A DNA stretch of 64,000 bases, from NCBI RefSeq assembly GCF_025962655.1, contig NZ_JAGFPE010000001.1, positions 1,488,001 to 1,552,000 of the forward strand, given 5' to 3'. The notes under the pieces are model-generated. The model made no database searches. It was not told where the DNA came from and saw nothing but the letters and a program-made list of their open reading frames with translations. The stretch is from Candidatus Symbiopectobacterium sp. NZEC151 (GTDB lineage: Bacteria; Pseudomonadota; Gammaproteobacteria; Enterobacterales; Enterobacteriaceae). The position numbers and the translations under genes were made by a program. This document shows, one piece after another, positions 1-8,812 of the stretch. Every line of letters begins with the position of its first letter. Within the stretch, counting starts at the first letter, position 1.

Positions 1-136
1 CTGCCAGCGCGTCTTAGGCGATCGCACACAGACGGATTTATCCTCGGCCAGGGACTCTGAAAAAGGTATCCCTCTATACAAGCCGCTTCGCACGCAGTAA
101 AATCCCCGCCTTTTTCTTATTACCGGGGGAGATAAC

Positions 137-1489
137 ATGTTTATCGGCTTTGACTACGGCACGGCGAACTGTTCCGTTGCACTAATGCAAAATGGCACGC
201 CACGCCTGTTGCCACTGGAAAACAACTCTCCCTATCTCTCGTCTATGCTGTGCGCGCCCACGCGTGAAGCCGTCAGCGAGTGGTTGTGGCGTCATCATCA
301 GGTAGACGCTCAAGGCGAAAATGCGCAGCTGCTGCGGCGCGCCATCAGCTATAACCGCGATGAAGATATTGCCGTTGAATCTCACAGCGTACACTTTGGA
401 CAAGCGGCGCTGGCGCGTTATATGGACGATCCGCAAGAAGTGTGGTTCGTGAAATCCCCGAAGTCGTTTTTAGGTGCGGTAGGGCTAAAAGCGCAGCAGA
501 TCGCCTTTTTTGAAGATCTGGTGTGCGCCATGATGCTGCATATTCGCCAGCAGGCGGAGCAGCACGCGGGAGATGCCATCACCCAGGCGGTGATTGGTCG
601 GCCTATCCATTTCCAAAGTATCGGTGGCGACGCTGCGGATAAGCAAGCGCAGGACATTCTTGAACGTGCCGCAACGCGCGCCGGGTTCCGTGATATCGCG
701 TTTCAGTTTGAGCCGGTTGCCGCCGGGCTGGATTTCGAAGCAACGCTACAGCAGGAAACCCGGGTACTGGTGGTCGACATCGGCGGCGGTACCACCGACT
801 GCTCGATGCTGCTGATGGGGCCTGCGTGGCACCGCAAGCAAGAGCGCCACGACAGTCTGCTGGGACACAGCGGGTGCCGCACCGGCGGCAACGACCTCGA
901 TATCCAACTGGCCTTCAAACAGTTTATGCCGCTGCTCGGTATGAATGGCATGACGGAAAAAGGCATTGCCCTGCCGACTCTGCCCTGGTGGAACGCGGTC
1001 GCGATTAACGATGTGCCGGCGCAGAGTGCGTTTTATCACAATGCGACCCGCACGCTGATTAACGAGATGATCCGCGATGCGCGTGAACCCGCGCAGATCA
1101 AACGCCTGTTGAACGTCTGGCAGCAGCGTTTGAGCTATCGGTTGGTGCAGCAAGCGGAAGCCTGCAAAATTGCTTTATCCGATGCGCCCATCACCGACGC
1201 TGCGCTGGCGTTTATCGAAACCGCGCTGGCAACACGCGTCTCTGCCGAAGAGATGGTGCAGGCTATCGCTCAGCCCGTGTCGCAGATTCAAACCCAGATT
1301 CGCCAGGCGCTGGAGGACAGCGGAACACGTCCCGACGTGGTTTATCTGACCGGCGGTAGTGCGCGCTCGCCGCAGTTGCGTCTGGCGGTACAACAGACAT
1401 TGCCTGATGTGACAATCGCCAGCGGCGATGATTTTGGTTCCGTCACCGCCGGGTTGGCGCGCTGGGCAGAATTGCTGTTTCAGCGTTAA
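137..1489 (+). CDS. yegD: Hsp70-family chaperone-like protein YegD
   Basis: A 450-residue actin/Hsp70-fold ATPase, the same length as E. coli YegD. The phosphate-1 motif FIGFDYGTANCSVA sits at the N-terminus, the phosphate-2 motif VVDIGGGTTDCSML near residue 211, and an adenosine-type GGSARSP motif near residue 407. The C-terminal substrate-binding and lid domains of DnaK are absent, as is usual for YegD. The client and physiological role are not established; a cytoplasmic chaperone or regulator is inferred from the fold only. The start is supported by a GGGGGAG Shine-Dalgarno 6 to 8 bases upstream. It is transcribed alone and followed by a strong hairpin, so it is probably monocistronic. Confidence 0.93.
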   Translation: MFIGFDYGTANCSVALMQNGTPRLLPLENNSPYLSSMLCAPTREAVSEWLWRHHQVDAQGENAQLLRRAISYNRDEDIAVESHSVHFGQAALARYMDDPQEVWFVKSPKSFLGAVGLKAQQIAFFEDLVCAMMLHIRQQAEQHAGDAITQAVIGRPIHFQSIGGDAADKQAQDILERAATRAGFRDIAFQFEPVAAGLDFEATLQQETRVLVVDIGGGTTDCSMLLMGPAWHRKQERHDSLLGHSGCRTGGNDLDIQLAFKQFMPLLGMNGMTEKGIALPTLPWWNAVAINDVPAQSAFYHNATRTLINEMIRDAREPAQIKRLLNVWQQRLSYRLVQQAEACKIALSDAPITDAALAFIETALATRVSAEEMVQAIAQPVSQIQTQIRQALEDSGTRPDVVYLTGGSARSPQLRLAVQQTLPDVTIASGDDFGSVTAGLARWAELLFQR

Positions 1490-1496
1490 GCGGTGA

Positions 1497-1522
1497 CTGA
1501 CACGCCCTGACGGGCGTGTCAG
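1497..1522. terminator. Perfect 11-bp hairpin between yegD and ycfJ
   Basis: CTGACACGCCC pairs exactly with GGGCGTGTCAG around a 4-base loop, between the convergent yegD and ycfJ genes. There is no long T-run on either side, so it could be a weak bidirectional terminator or a 3'-end stabiliser. Confidence 0.6.
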
Positions 1523-1530
1523 ATTTCCAC

Positions 1531-2070
1531 TTATGCCTTTTGATTCAGCACCAGTTGCCCATTTCTGTCCAATGGGATTTGGGTGCCGGGATCGCGGTCC
1601 ATACGGATCTTGCCTTGCTGCGCGCCAATTTTGTAGGTGACGTCATAGCCCAGCACTTTCTGCGATTTGTCATATACCGTCTGACAACGCTGTTGCGTCG
1701 TGCTGTAGGTATCATTGTTCTGCATATGGCCCTGAACCTGATTACCTGCATACCCGCCCGCCAACGCGCCCGCAACCGTGGCAATATCCTTTCCTCGGCC
1801 CCCGCCGACCTGATGGCCCAATACGCCACCGGCCACTGCGCCGAGCACCGACCCCGCCAGACGATTCTCATCTTGCACCGGACGACGATGGGTCACGCTG
1901 ACATCACGGCACTCCTGACGCGGCGTTTTCACCGTTTCTTTAATCGGTGTTGCCGAGATAACCTGGGCAAACTGCGGCTCGGTTGAAAAAACCTCCATGC
2001 TGGCAACCGCCGCTACGCCTAAAGCAGCAGCCACACCAATACCCACCCCCGCTAACATGGATTTATTCAC
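1531..2070 (-). CDS. ycfJ: Glycine-zipper 2TM-domain protein YcfJ
   Basis: A 179-residue protein, the same length as E. coli YcfJ, which also lies next to ndh. It has an N-terminal hydrophobic anchor (residues about 5-25) and a central glycine-zipper segment rich in GxxxG (AGSVLGAVAGGVLGHQVGGG and AGALAGGYAGN), typical of the Rick_17kDa_Anti/2TM family of cell-envelope proteins. The C-terminal part has two cysteines (RQECRD, QQRCQT) that could form a disulfide. The start chosen is GTG at 2070, because AGGAGG lies 5 bases upstream; an in-frame upstream codon would extend it through that ribosome site. Function is unknown; envelope or biofilm-stress roles in the family are only suggestive. E. 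coli has bhsA beyond ycfJ; it is not seen here. Confidence 0.87.
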   Translation of the reverse strand: MNKSMLAGVGIGVAAALGVAAVASMEVFSTEPQFAQVISATPIKETVKTPRQECRDVSVTHRRPVQDENRLAGSVLGAVAGGVLGHQVGGGRGKDIATVAGALAGGYAGNQVQGHMQNNDTYSTTQQRCQTVYDKSQKVLGYDVTYKIGAQQGKIRMDRDPGTQIPLDRNGQLVLNQKA

Positions 2071-2399
2071 AGAAACCTCCTGAATGACTACCCGCACCTG
2101 CTTTATCCGCTGTATCCCTGAGCGTTAGGGGACAATGCCCTTAACGTCGGTGTCAGCCATTGCAGCGTGCGTTGTTTCGTTGATCACTGGCGAAAGTGTG
2201 CATTCGAAGAGAAAAGCTGACAATCGGATTAGTTAACCAAAAGCGTAGATATGTTAATAAAATGCGGTTATTTGGGATTTTTCTTAGGGGAAATTGGCGT
2301 TAAGGCGAGATGTTGTTCTGAGAGTAAAAAGACTGCGATGCAAGGCCCGTCAGCACAACGTGCCGCCCTGACAGGCAGCACGTCGTAGCACCCGGTCTG
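2071..2399. other. Intergenic region between ycfJ and ndh
   Basis: About 330 bases with no coding sequence I can support. It holds the ycfJ ribosome site (2076-2081), an AT-rich stretch around 2220-2290 that probably contains the ycfJ promoter, and a hairpin after ndh. Confidence 0.5.
2358..2383 (-). terminator. Hairpin downstream of ndh
   Basis: ACGTGC pairs with GCACGT, extended by GCC/GGC across one mismatch, 17 bases after the ndh stop. No T-run follows, so termination strength is uncertain. Confidence 0.4.
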
Positions 2400-3707
2400 T
2401 TAATGCAGTTTCAGACGCGGACGAATCACACGGTTAATGCCACCCACCAGCATCATCAACCCAGTCTTGGTGTAGCCGTGCAAGGCAATCTGGTGCATAC
2501 GGTACAGTGAAATATACACCACGCGCGCAATGCGCCCTTCCACCATCACCGACCCGCGCATCAGGTTACCCATCAGGCTGCCGACGGTGCTGAATTTGGA
2601 CAGCGACACCAGCGATCCGTGATCCTTATAGACATAAGGCTTCAACGCCTGACCGTTAAGCTGGGCGAGGATATTGTGATAGCAGCGCGTCGCCATCTGG
2701 TGCGCCGCCTGGGCGCGCGGCGGCACAACGCTGCCGCTCGGTTGCAGGCACGAGGCACAGTCACCGATGGCATAGATGTTTGCATCGCGCGTAGTTTGCA
2801 GCGTCGGTTCCACCACCAGTTGGTTGATGCGGTTGGTTTCCAGACCGGCAATCTCTTTCATGGCATCCGGGGCTTTGATCCCTGCGGCCCACACCATCAA
2901 ATCGGCTTCGATAAACTCGCCCTCTTTGGTGTGTAAACCGCCGGGCTTCGCTTCCGTGACCAGCGTTTTGGTCAGAACGCGCACACCGATATTGGTCAGT
3001 TCCTGATGTGCAGCGGCAGAAATGCGCGGCGGCAACGCAGGCAAAATGCGCTCACCGGCTTCCACCAGCGTCACGTTCAACGCCTGATTGTCCAGCCCGT
3101 CAAAGCCGTAGCTGTGCAGTTGCTTCACCGCATTATGCAGTTCTGCGGAAAGTTCTACCCCGGTCGCGCCGCCGCCAACGATGGCAATGTTGACCTTTTC
3201 CTTGTCGTCGTTAGCGTTTGAGGTGAATTTCAGGAACAGGTTGAGCATTTCATTGTGGAAACGGCGCGCCTGTTTGGGACTGTCGAGAAAAATGCAGTTG
3301 TCCTTGACGCCTGCGGTACCGAAATCGTTGGAGATACTGCCCAGCGCGATCACCAGAATGTCGTAAGGCAGCGAACGTTCAGCCACCAGCATTTCACCCT
3401 GCTCATTATCGATTTCGGCCAGTCGAATGCACTGGCTTTCACGATCGATATTCATCAGCGTGCCTAACTGAAAATGGAAGCCATGGTTGCGTGCATGCGC
3501 CAGGTAGCTCAGCGCGTCAATGTCATCATCCATCGATCCGGTGGCCACTTCGTGCAGCAACGGTTTCCATAAATGACTTTGATTACGATCGACCAAGGTG
3601 ATCTCAGCTTTGCTTTTGCGCCCCAGCTTATGACCCAGGCTGGTGGCTAATTCCAAACCGCCGGCTCCACCGCCGACAATAACAATTTTTTTGAGTGCTG
3701 ATGTCAA
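2400..3707 (-). CDS. ndh: NADH:quinone oxidoreductase, type II (NDH-2)
   Basis: A 435-residue single-subunit respiratory dehydrogenase that passes electrons from NADH to quinone without pumping protons. It has two Rossmann dinucleotide motifs, [14 protein letters not shown] near residue 8 for FAD and [14 protein letters not shown] near residue 170 for NADH. The C-terminal [10 protein letters not shown] and [10 protein letters not shown] segment is the membrane-associating tail of the family. Near-identity to E. coli Ndh runs through the whole length. The start is set at TTG 3707, with AGGGGG 5 bases upstream, giving the family N-terminus [14 protein letters not shown]; the in-frame ATG at 3731 lacks a ribosome site. 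A perfect FNR box lies upstream, so repression without oxygen is expected. Confidence 0.97.
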   Translation of the reverse strand: MTSALKKIVIVGGGAGGLELATSLGHKLGRKSKAEITLVDRNQSHLWKPLLHEVATGSMDDDIDALSYLAHARNHGFHFQLGTLMNIDRESQCIRLAEIDNEQGEMLVAERSLPYDILVIALGSISNDFGTAGVKDNCIFLDSPKQARRFHNEMLNLFLKFTSNANDDKEKVNIAIVGGGATGVELSAELHNAVKQLHSYGFDGLDNQALNVTLVEAGERILPALPPRISAAAHQELTNIGVRVLTKTLVTEAKPGGLHTKEGEFIEADLMVWAAGIKAPDAMKEIAGLETNRINQLVVEPTLQTTRDANIYAIGDCASCLQPSGSVVPPRAQAAHQMATRCYHNILAQLNGQALKPYVYKDHGSLVSLSKFSTVGSLMGNLMRGSVMVEGRIARVVYISLYRMHQIALHGYTKTGLMMLVGGINRVIRPRLKLH

Positions 3708-3806
3708 AACGACCCCCTGATTGTGAACCAATAGTTAATAAGGCGTAAAAAATAATATCCTTATATTACATAGGGTTCTCATAAGTTAAATGCTAAATCT
3801 GTGGGA

Positions 3807-3835
3807 AGAATAGCACGCCAGGTCATTTGGTCATA
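3807..3835 (-). promoter_or_regulatory. Candidate ndh core promoter
   Basis: On the minus strand a -10 TATTCT (3812-3807, preceded by TGC) lies 17 bases from a weak -35 TATGAC (3835-3830). This predicts a start near 3800 and puts the FNR box centre at about -48.5, close to the -50.5 position known for E. coli ndh. Confidence 0.5.
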
Positions 3836-3841
3836 CCAAAA

Positions 3842-3855
3842 TTGATATATATCAA
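3842..3855. promoter_or_regulatory. Perfect FNR box upstream of ndh
   Basis: TTGATATATATCAA matches the FNR consensus TTGAT-N4-ATCAA at every fixed position. In E. coli FNR represses ndh during anaerobic growth from a site in the same place, so the same control is inferred. Confidence 0.85.
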
Positions 3856-3943
3856 TTTATTTTTTATCCACTTGATTCGCAGCTAAAATTTTCCTTTTGA
3901 ATTCATCAAATTATTTTGCAAAGGGTGATAGCAGTATAGGACA

Positions 3944-3976
3944 CACGGCGTTGGACGAGGAACGTCAAACGCCGTG
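3944..3976 (-). terminator. Hairpin downstream of ycfP
   Basis: CACGGCGTT and AACGCCGTG form a 9-bp stem about 31 bases after the ycfP stop, with a 15-base loop. It lacks a clear T-run. Confidence 0.35.
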
Positions 3977-4006
3977 ACAGGGAAAAATGGAGAGGATTGT
4001 TGTCGA

Positions 4007-4549
4007 TTAACCGAGCGTTTTGAACGCCTTAATGCGTTGAAGGTGCGGCGAGATACTCTTGAATTTATGCGTCTGGATATCGTCCCAAATCACTTCGTAG
4101 AACGATCCCAGCAGCGCGGCGCTGCGCTGGTTATCCAGCATTTCATCGTTGCGCGACAGCACGGTCAGACAGCGATCGCGATTCTTCTCTCGGAAATTGG
4201 CGACACACTTGGTGGCAATATCTGCATACTCTTCGGGTCTGTCGATTTTTCCCACCATATTCTCTTGCGGGAACAGGTTTGGATTAAAAATGACCTGGCG
4301 AATATCACACAAAAAGCCGATACGTTCGGCCCAAAAGCCGCCCAGCCCTACACCGCAAATCAGCGGGCGCTCATCCTGTGCACGCTGAATCAGCTTGTCG
4401 ACTTGTTTGAGCAAATGTTGCATATCATGCCGGGGATGAAGCGTACTGTAGCTCAGCAGCTCAACGTCCTGGTCAATAAACTGCAACTGCAACACTTTTT
4501 CATGGTTGCCGGGGCTAGTGGAATCAAAGCCATGCAAGTAGATAATCAT
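4007..4549 (-). CDS. ycfP: UPF0227 alpha/beta-fold esterase-like protein YcfP
   Basis: A 180-residue protein, identical in length to E. coli YcfP. The N-terminus [18 protein letters not shown] and the segment [14 protein letters not shown] are the conserved oxyanion and nucleophile-elbow-like regions of the UPF0227 alpha/beta-hydrolase family; here, as in the family, the elbow has glycine rather than the serine of GxSxG, so esterase activity is doubtful. GGAGG lies 13 bases before the ATG. In E. coli nagZ sits directly upstream in the same operon; here only a fragment of nagZ remains. Function is unknown. Confidence 0.93.
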   Translation of the reverse strand: MIIYLHGFDSTSPGNHEKVLQLQFIDQDVELLSYSTLHPRHDMQHLLKQVDKLIQRAQDERPLICGVGLGGFWAERIGFLCDIRQVIFNPNLFPQENMVGKIDRPEEYADIATKCVANFREKNRDRCLTVLSRNDEMLDNQRSAALLGSFYEVIWDDIQTHKFKSISPHLQRIKAFKTLG

Positions 4550-4567
4550 TTGAACTTCATCCTCCGG

Positions 4568-4693
4568 TTACAGCCAACGCGAAACGTCGCTGCCATCACG
4601 GCAAGCAAACGCTCTTTGATAATACACCTGATGTATTGTGCCTGCATTGACCGGTGACAGGTTATCTACCACACGGGCGTGTGGATTATCCGT
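4568..4693 (-). pseudogene. nagZ: Relic of nagZ (beta-N-acetylglucosaminidase), C-terminal fragment
   Basis: Between thiK and ycfP, where E. coli carries nagZ, one minus-strand frame encodes about 41 residues including VVDNLSPVNA, HQVYYQRAF and DVSRW, ending in TAA at 4568. I recall E. coli NagZ having VLDNLSPIKA, TRLYHKGSF and DSARW in the same order near its C-terminus. The rest of NagZ (about 300 residues with the KHFPGHG and catalytic motifs) is absent from the gap: the fragment starts just after the thiK stop at 4699. The simplest reading is an internal deletion that removed most of the gene. NagZ recycles muropeptides in the cytoplasm, so loss here would affect that step unless another copy exists elsewhere. 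The alignment is from memory. Confidence 0.72.
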
Positions 4694-4698
4694 TCGGA

Positions 4699-5565
4699 TT
4701 ACGCGTTTACCCCCAGAGCACGACGCGATGCCGAACCTGCCGCTAAAAACGCCGTTTGCCCCGTTTGATGCCAGCACACCTCACACCACATCAGAATAAG
4801 AAAATCGGCCCAGGGCAACCACTGTTGAACCGATGCGTTCAGCGCCTGCGCGCTAAAGCCGGGGCGTTGCTGCTGGTAGTTTCGCAGCAAGCGTCGTTGT
4901 GATGCACCGTCAAGCCCGTTGCCACGCACCAGCAGCGCCAGTTCCAGGCCAATATCACCATCGGCGGCGTATTCCCAATCGATAAGCAGCAGCGAACCCT
5001 GCGGCGTGATCAAGACATTCTCGCTATGCACGTCAAGATGCAGAGGAGCCCACGCGAGCAAGTCAGGCTGCGCACTGCGCTGAAAATGCTGGTGCCAGCG
5101 CAGCAGCGCTGGCGAGCGGCGACGCGGATCCATGTTTTGCCAATGGTGGGTGAACTGCACCGGCAAATTCAAGCGATAACCACAGCACGGCTGGCGGTGA
5201 AGTTGGCTGAGCAGCTGTGCCAGCGCACCGTTTTCCAATATGCAGGAAAAATCCTGCGCGCACGCCGTCGTCCCTGCGGCCCATTCCACGATGAGCCACC
5301 CGTCGCGGTAGATGACAGGCTTGGGTGCCAACTGCCGTGCCGAGAGTTGACGTAACACCCGATATTCACGCTGCCTGAATACCCCCAACTGCGCCGCCTC
5401 GGCGGTTTGTGGCCGCGCCAGCAGCTCACGATGGCCCACGCGAACGCGCCAGCAGCCGCTGCCCGAACCGTTGACGGCATCGAAATGAAAACCGGCGGTA
5501 TCGACCGCCGGAAAGTGTTGCGCAAGCAGACGTTCAAGCGCCGATTTACTGTTGGACGGCACCAT
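4699..5565 (-). CDS. thiK: Thiamine kinase
   Basis: A 288-residue aminoglycoside-phosphotransferase-fold kinase that salvages thiamine to thiamine phosphate. The catalytic loop is LHLDVHSENVL near residue 197 and the Mg-binding motif LIDWEYA near residue 218, both as in APH-type kinases. E. coli ThiK has 274 residues. The start at ATG 5565 lies inside the lpoB 3' end (20-base overlap) and gives an N-terminus collinear with E. coli ThiK; an ATG 21 bases further up is also in frame. Identity is supported by position directly after lpoB. The nagZ that normally follows is a relic here. Confidence 0.87.
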   Translation of the reverse strand: MVPSNSKSALERLLAQHFPAVDTAGFHFDAVNGSGSGCWRVRVGHRELLARPQTAEAAQLGVFRQREYRVLRQLSARQLAPKPVIYRDGWLIVEWAAGTTACAQDFSCILENGALAQLLSQLHRQPCCGYRLNLPVQFTHHWQNMDPRRRSPALLRWHQHFQRSAQPDLLAWAPLHLDVHSENVLITPQGSLLLIDWEYAADGDIGLELALLVRGNGLDGASQRRLLRNYQQQRPGFSAQALNASVQQWLPWADFLILMWCEVCWHQTGQTAFLAAGSASRRALGVNA

Positions 5566-6124
5566 TTCCCGACCACACGATTTCACCGGTTTGCACCAGC
5601 ATCAGTTGCATGTCCAACTGCGGCGTCTTCACATCACCGCTCACGTCGCTGTAGAGCACATACTGTGCGCTCACGTAGCGCGCCAGGCCAATGGCTTTAG
5701 TGCGCGAGCCCAGACTGTCCTCTGCCGATAACCCCAGCGTCTGTTTCGCCACGGCGACCTGCTCACGCGGCACCAGCGTGAACGCGTTACCACTCGCCAG
5801 TGCCTCGTAAATCGCCGTTGTCGCCTTCGCGACCGGCAGCGATCCGTTAGTGTTGTTCTTCACGCTGTCAACCAGCAGGATGCTGCCGGGTGCTACGCCG
5901 CTGGCCTGTCGCAGTTGTGCTACTAACGGCCCGACGCTGCCATCCCAGTTCAGGGTTTGAATTTTCGGAGGCGTGGGCACCGACTGTCCCGGCGGCGGCG
6001 TAACCACTTCCGGCTGTGACGGTTTTACCGGCTCGATCTGCGCCGGTGGCTGTTGCTCTGGCGGACGCGTCATACAGCCGGTCAACACCATTGCAGCGAA
6101 CAGCAGCACAAGATACTTTTTCAT
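5546..6124 (-). CDS. lpoB: Outer-membrane lipoprotein activator of PBP1b
   Basis: A 192-residue lipoprotein with a signal peptide ending in the lipobox LTGC (Cys 17), followed by a proline-rich linker (residues about 22-52) that spans the periplasm and a globular C-terminal domain. LpoB reaches through peptidoglycan and stimulates the synthase PBP1b (MrcB). It is followed by thiK with an overlap and preceded by ycfL, as in E. coli, so hinT-ycfL-lpoB-thiK is probably one transcript. Confidence 0.94.
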   Translation of the reverse strand: MKKYLVLLFAAMVLTGCMTRPPEQQPPAQIEPVKPSQPEVVTPPPGQSVPTPPKIQTLNWDGSVGPLVAQLRQASGVAPGSILLVDSVKNNTNGSLPVAKATTAIYEALASGNAFTLVPREQVAVAKQTLGLSAEDSLGSRTKAIGLARYVSAQYVLYSDVSGDVKTPQLDMQLMLVQTGEIVWSGNGAVQQ

Positions 6125-6144
6125 GCTTTCCTCTCTAAACGCTT

Positions 6145-6531
6145 TTACAGAAACAGATGCAGGCGTACTTGCTGAACATTCTGACCTTCATGCGCGCCGG
6201 AGATACGCGCTTCGCTCTGCGCTGGCACCAGCACGCTGCGCACCTCGTCATAAGGCAGCACATCTAACCCCTTTGCGTCATACCAGTAGAAACGGTACTG
6301 CACCATCACTGACTGTGATGCGGTATTACGCAGCACTGCCGACGCCCTGCCGCCTTCACTGCGCGTGGTCAGATCGGGTTTCGATGCCGTAATCCCGGCG
6401 GAAAGCAGCGAGGCATCAAGCACTAATGTTTGCCGTTCGTTGATGGTCAGCACGGGCGGCTTACTGGAGCACGCGACGGCCCCCAATACCAATAAGGCAG
6501 ATAACAGGCCGCGCACAATCTGGAAGTTCAT
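6145..6531 (-). CDS. ycfL: YcfL family lipoprotein
   Basis: A 128-residue predicted lipoprotein with a hydrophobic signal ending VACSS. The start is the ATG at 6531, four bases after the hinT stop; a longer in-frame reading would run through hinT. The mature part has a DUF1425-type immunoglobulin-like fold signature (VQYRFYWYDAKGLDV). In the E. coli locus it lies between hinT and lpoB; a role with LpoB at the outer membrane is inferred from context only. Confidence 0.88.
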   Translation of the reverse strand: MNFQIVRGLLSALLVLGAVACSSKPPVLTINERQTLVLDASLLSAGITASKPDLTTRSEGGRASAVLRNTASQSVMVQYRFYWYDAKGLDVLPYDEVRSVLVPAQSEARISGAHEGQNVQQVRLHLFL

Positions 6532-6535
6532 GACG

Positions 6536-6886
6536 TTAGTCCGACAGCAACGGTCCCAGAGGACGACCACCCAGCAGGTGCATATGAATATGATAGACCT
6601 CCTGGCCGCCATGACGATTGCAGTTGACGATCAGGCGATAGCCGTCTTCGTCAATGCCCGCGTCGCGCGCAATCTTGCTGGCGACGGTGAACAATCTTCC
6701 CAGCGCCTGCTCGTGCTCAGGCAAAACATCGTTTACGGTCGGAATCAATACGTTAGGCACGATCAAAACGTGCGTTGGCGTACGGGGAGCGATGTCACGA
6801 AAAGCGGTCACCAGCTCATCCTGATAGACGATGTCGGACGGAATTTCCCGGCGGATAATTTTACTGAAAATGGTTTCTTCAGCCAT
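6536..6886 (-). CDS. hinT: HIT-family purine nucleoside phosphoramidase
   Basis: A 116-residue HIT protein that hydrolyses AMP-N phosphoramidates. The histidine triad HIHMHLLGG is present near residue 100, and the core VLIVPN segment matches HinT. The ATG at 6886 with AAGGAA upstream gives the canonical [16 protein letters not shown] start; the upstream in-frame extension is not conserved. It heads the hinT-ycfL-lpoB-thiK group and is separated from ptsG by a strong terminator. Confidence 0.95.
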   Translation of the reverse strand: MAEETIFSKIIRREIPSDIVYQDELVTAFRDIAPRTPTHVLIVPNVLIPTVNDVLPEHEQALGRLFTVASKIARDAGIDEDGYRLIVNCNRHGGQEVYHIHMHLLGGRPLGPLLSD

Positions 6887-7023
6887 GTTTGAGTTCCTTG
6901 TAAACGTGTAACGCCGAATGGTTACGGCAGTATGAGTGACTCTTTCGGTTGCTTTCAACCTTCTTTCTGTTTTTTCTTGTTCAGACATTTGAATTTCAGC
7001 GTGTTCACCGCAGGTCAGCGCCC

Positions 7024-7051
7024 AATAAAAAAGGGAGCTTACGCTCCCTTT
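7024..7051 (-). terminator. Rho-independent terminator of ptsG
   Basis: On the minus strand AAAGGGAGC pairs with GCTCCCTTT around a 4-base loop and is followed by TTTTTTATT, 21 bases after the ptsG stop. Confidence 0.92.
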
Positions 7052-7071
7052 ATCACTCCCCGGACCACGAA

Positions 7072-8505
7072 TCAGTGATTACGGATGTAATCATCCATAT
7101 CCGTTTTCAGGTTGTCCGATTTAGTACCAAAAATTGCCTGTACACCGGAACCTGCGACAACAACACCGGCTGCACCCAGTTTTTTCAGGCCTGCCTGATC
7201 CACTTTGGCAACATCACCGACGCTGACACGCAGACGCGTAATACACGCATCCAGATTGGTGATGTTCGCTTTGCCACCGAATGCGCTCACCAGCGCCGCT
7301 GCCATTTCACTGTTGTTATGCGCAGACTGTTCAGAGGTGCTCTCTTCACGGCCCGGCGTTTTCAGATTCAGTTTGGCAATCAGTACGCGGAAGATGGTGT
7401 AGTAAGCCAGCGCGTAGCACAGGCCAACAATCGGGAACAGCCACAGATTGCTACCGTTACCGCTCAGCACCACGAAGTCGATCAAACCGTGGGAGAAGCT
7501 GGTGCCATCGCGCATGCCCAGCAGGATACAGATAGGGAACGCCAGACCCGCCAGAATGGCATGAATCACGTACAGGATCGGTGCCACGAACAGGAAGGAG
7601 AACTCGATCGGTTCAGTGATCCCGGTCAGGAACGAGGTCAGCGCCGCAGAGAGCATGATACCGCCCACTTTAGCGCGATTCTCCGGCTTGGCTGAGTGCC
7701 AGATGGCAATCGCCGCCGCAGGCAGACCGTACATTTTGAACAGGAAGCCGCCCGCCAGTTTACCCGCGGTCGGGTCACCGGCCATGTAACGCGGGATGTC
7801 ACCGTGGAACACCTGACCCGCTGCGTTGGTGAATTCACCGATCTGCATCTGGAACGGCACGTTCCAGATATGGTGCAAGCCAAACGGCACCAGTGAACGT
7901 TCAACAATACCGTACAGCCCGAATGCCAGCACCGGGTTCTGATAGGCAGCCCAATGCGAGAACGTCTGGATTGCGGTCCCTACCGGTGGCCAGATAAAGG
8001 AGAGCACCACGCCGGTGATGATCGCCGTCAGGCCGGAGATAATCGGCACAAAGCGCTTACCGGCGAAGAAGCCCAGGTATTCTGGCAACTGGATGCGGTA
8101 AAAGCGGTTGAACATGTAGGCCGCAATCGAACCTGCGATGATCCCGCCGAGCACCCCGGTATCCGCCAGATGTTGTTTGATGATCACTTCGGGCGGCAGT
8201 TGCAGCACCAGTGGAGCCACCGCAGCCATCGTCTTCACCATGATGCCGTAGGCAACAACGGCCGCCAGCGCGGAAACCCCATCGTTATTGGTAAAACCGA
8301 GGGCAACGCCGATGGCAAAAATCAGTGGCATATTGGCGAATACGGAGTCACCCGCTTGCGCCATCACGCTTGAGACGATGGCCGGTAGCCAGCTAAAGTT
8401 GGCCGATCCGACGCCCAGCAGGATACCTGCAATGGGCAGTACGGAAACAGGCAGCATTAGCGACTTACCTACTTTTTGCAGGTTGGCAAATGCATTCTTG
8501 AACAT
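7072..8505 (-). CDS. ptsG: PTS glucose-specific EIICB component
   Basis: A 477-residue glucose permease of the phosphotransferase system, the same length as E. coli PtsG. Residues 1 to about 390 form the multi-helix IIC transport domain (motif [12 protein letters not shown]), a linker follows, and the IIB domain carries the phosphorylated Cys 421 in [11 protein letters not shown]. It imports and phosphorylates glucose using phosphate from EIIA-Glc. It is monocistronic, with a terminator after it and a promoter and leader resembling E. coli ptsG. Confidence 0.97.
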   Translation of the reverse strand: MFKNAFANLQKVGKSLMLPVSVLPIAGILLGVGSANFSWLPAIVSSVMAQAGDSVFANMPLIFAIGVALGFTNNDGVSALAAVVAYGIMVKTMAAVAPLVLQLPPEVIIKQHLADTGVLGGIIAGSIAAYMFNRFYRIQLPEYLGFFAGKRFVPIISGLTAIITGVVLSFIWPPVGTAIQTFSHWAAYQNPVLAFGLYGIVERSLVPFGLHHIWNVPFQMQIGEFTNAAGQVFHGDIPRYMAGDPTAGKLAGGFLFKMYGLPAAAIAIWHSAKPENRAKVGGIMLSAALTSFLTGITEPIEFSFLFVAPILYVIHAILAGLAFPICILLGMRDGTSFSHGLIDFVVLSGNGSNLWLFPIVGLCYALAYYTIFRVLIAKLNLKTPGREESTSEQSAHNNSEMAAALVSAFGGKANITNLDACITRLRVSVGDVAKVDQAGLKKLGAAGVVVAGSGVQAIFGTKSDNLKTDMDDYIRNH

Positions 8506-8525
8506 AATTGAGTGTGCTCCTGAGT
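8506..8525 (-). promoter_or_regulatory. ptsG translation-initiation region, likely SgrS sRNA target
   Basis: The 20 bases before the ptsG ATG contain CAGGAG and the flanks ACT...CACACTCAATT. In E. coli the small RNA SgrS pairs with essentially the same segment to block translation under glucose-phosphate stress. Conservation of the target suggests the same control; no sgrS gene is in this window. Confidence 0.6.
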
Positions 8526-8582
8526 AATAGTGCTTTACGGCGTTATAGCAACAAAAGGCGGGGAGGATACCCTTTGTTATTT

Positions 8583-8598
8583 GAGGGATTTATCCCTC
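8583..8598 (-). promoter_or_regulatory. 5'-end hairpin of the ptsG leader
   Basis: GAGGGAT and ATCCCTC form a 7-bp stem just inside the predicted transcript start. E. coli ptsG mRNA has a comparable hairpin at its 5' end. Confidence 0.45.
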
Positions 8599-8606
8599 TT
8601 TTAATT

Positions 8607-8659
8607 TTTACGCAGAGTAAAATAAATGAATCATTCAATGTTTGACTGCTATCACGTTT
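8607..8659 (-). promoter_or_regulatory. ptsG promoter with class II CRP site
   Basis: A CRP-type palindrome (8638-8659; TTTGA-N6-TCACG on the plus strand) is centred 41.5 bases upstream of a start predicted from the -10 TACTCT (8619-8614). The surrounding TTATTTTACTCTG resembles the E. coli P1 and Mlc operator region. Activation by CRP-cAMP and repression by Mlc are inferred. Confidence 0.65.
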
Positions 8660-8812
8660 CATTGCGCCAGCAGGTCGAGTAGCGCACAAAATCACTATTT
8701 CTGTCCCTAACAGGCAGGCAGAATTTCTGTCGCTGGTGGCGAAATCACCAACCAGCGCACAGATGAGCGTCAATTAATTACGCGGCACAAAAAAACTCGG
8801 CCATTTTAATCA
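8660..8812. other. Remaining ptsG–tatD spacer
   Basis: Within the 307-base gap between ptsG and tatD, the bases beyond the CRP site show no gene or clear signal that I can support. Confidence 0.3.

Noticed and set aside
1516-1986. Plus-strand frame of 156 codons
   Set aside because: It lies antisense to ycfJ, has no ribosome site and no family features.
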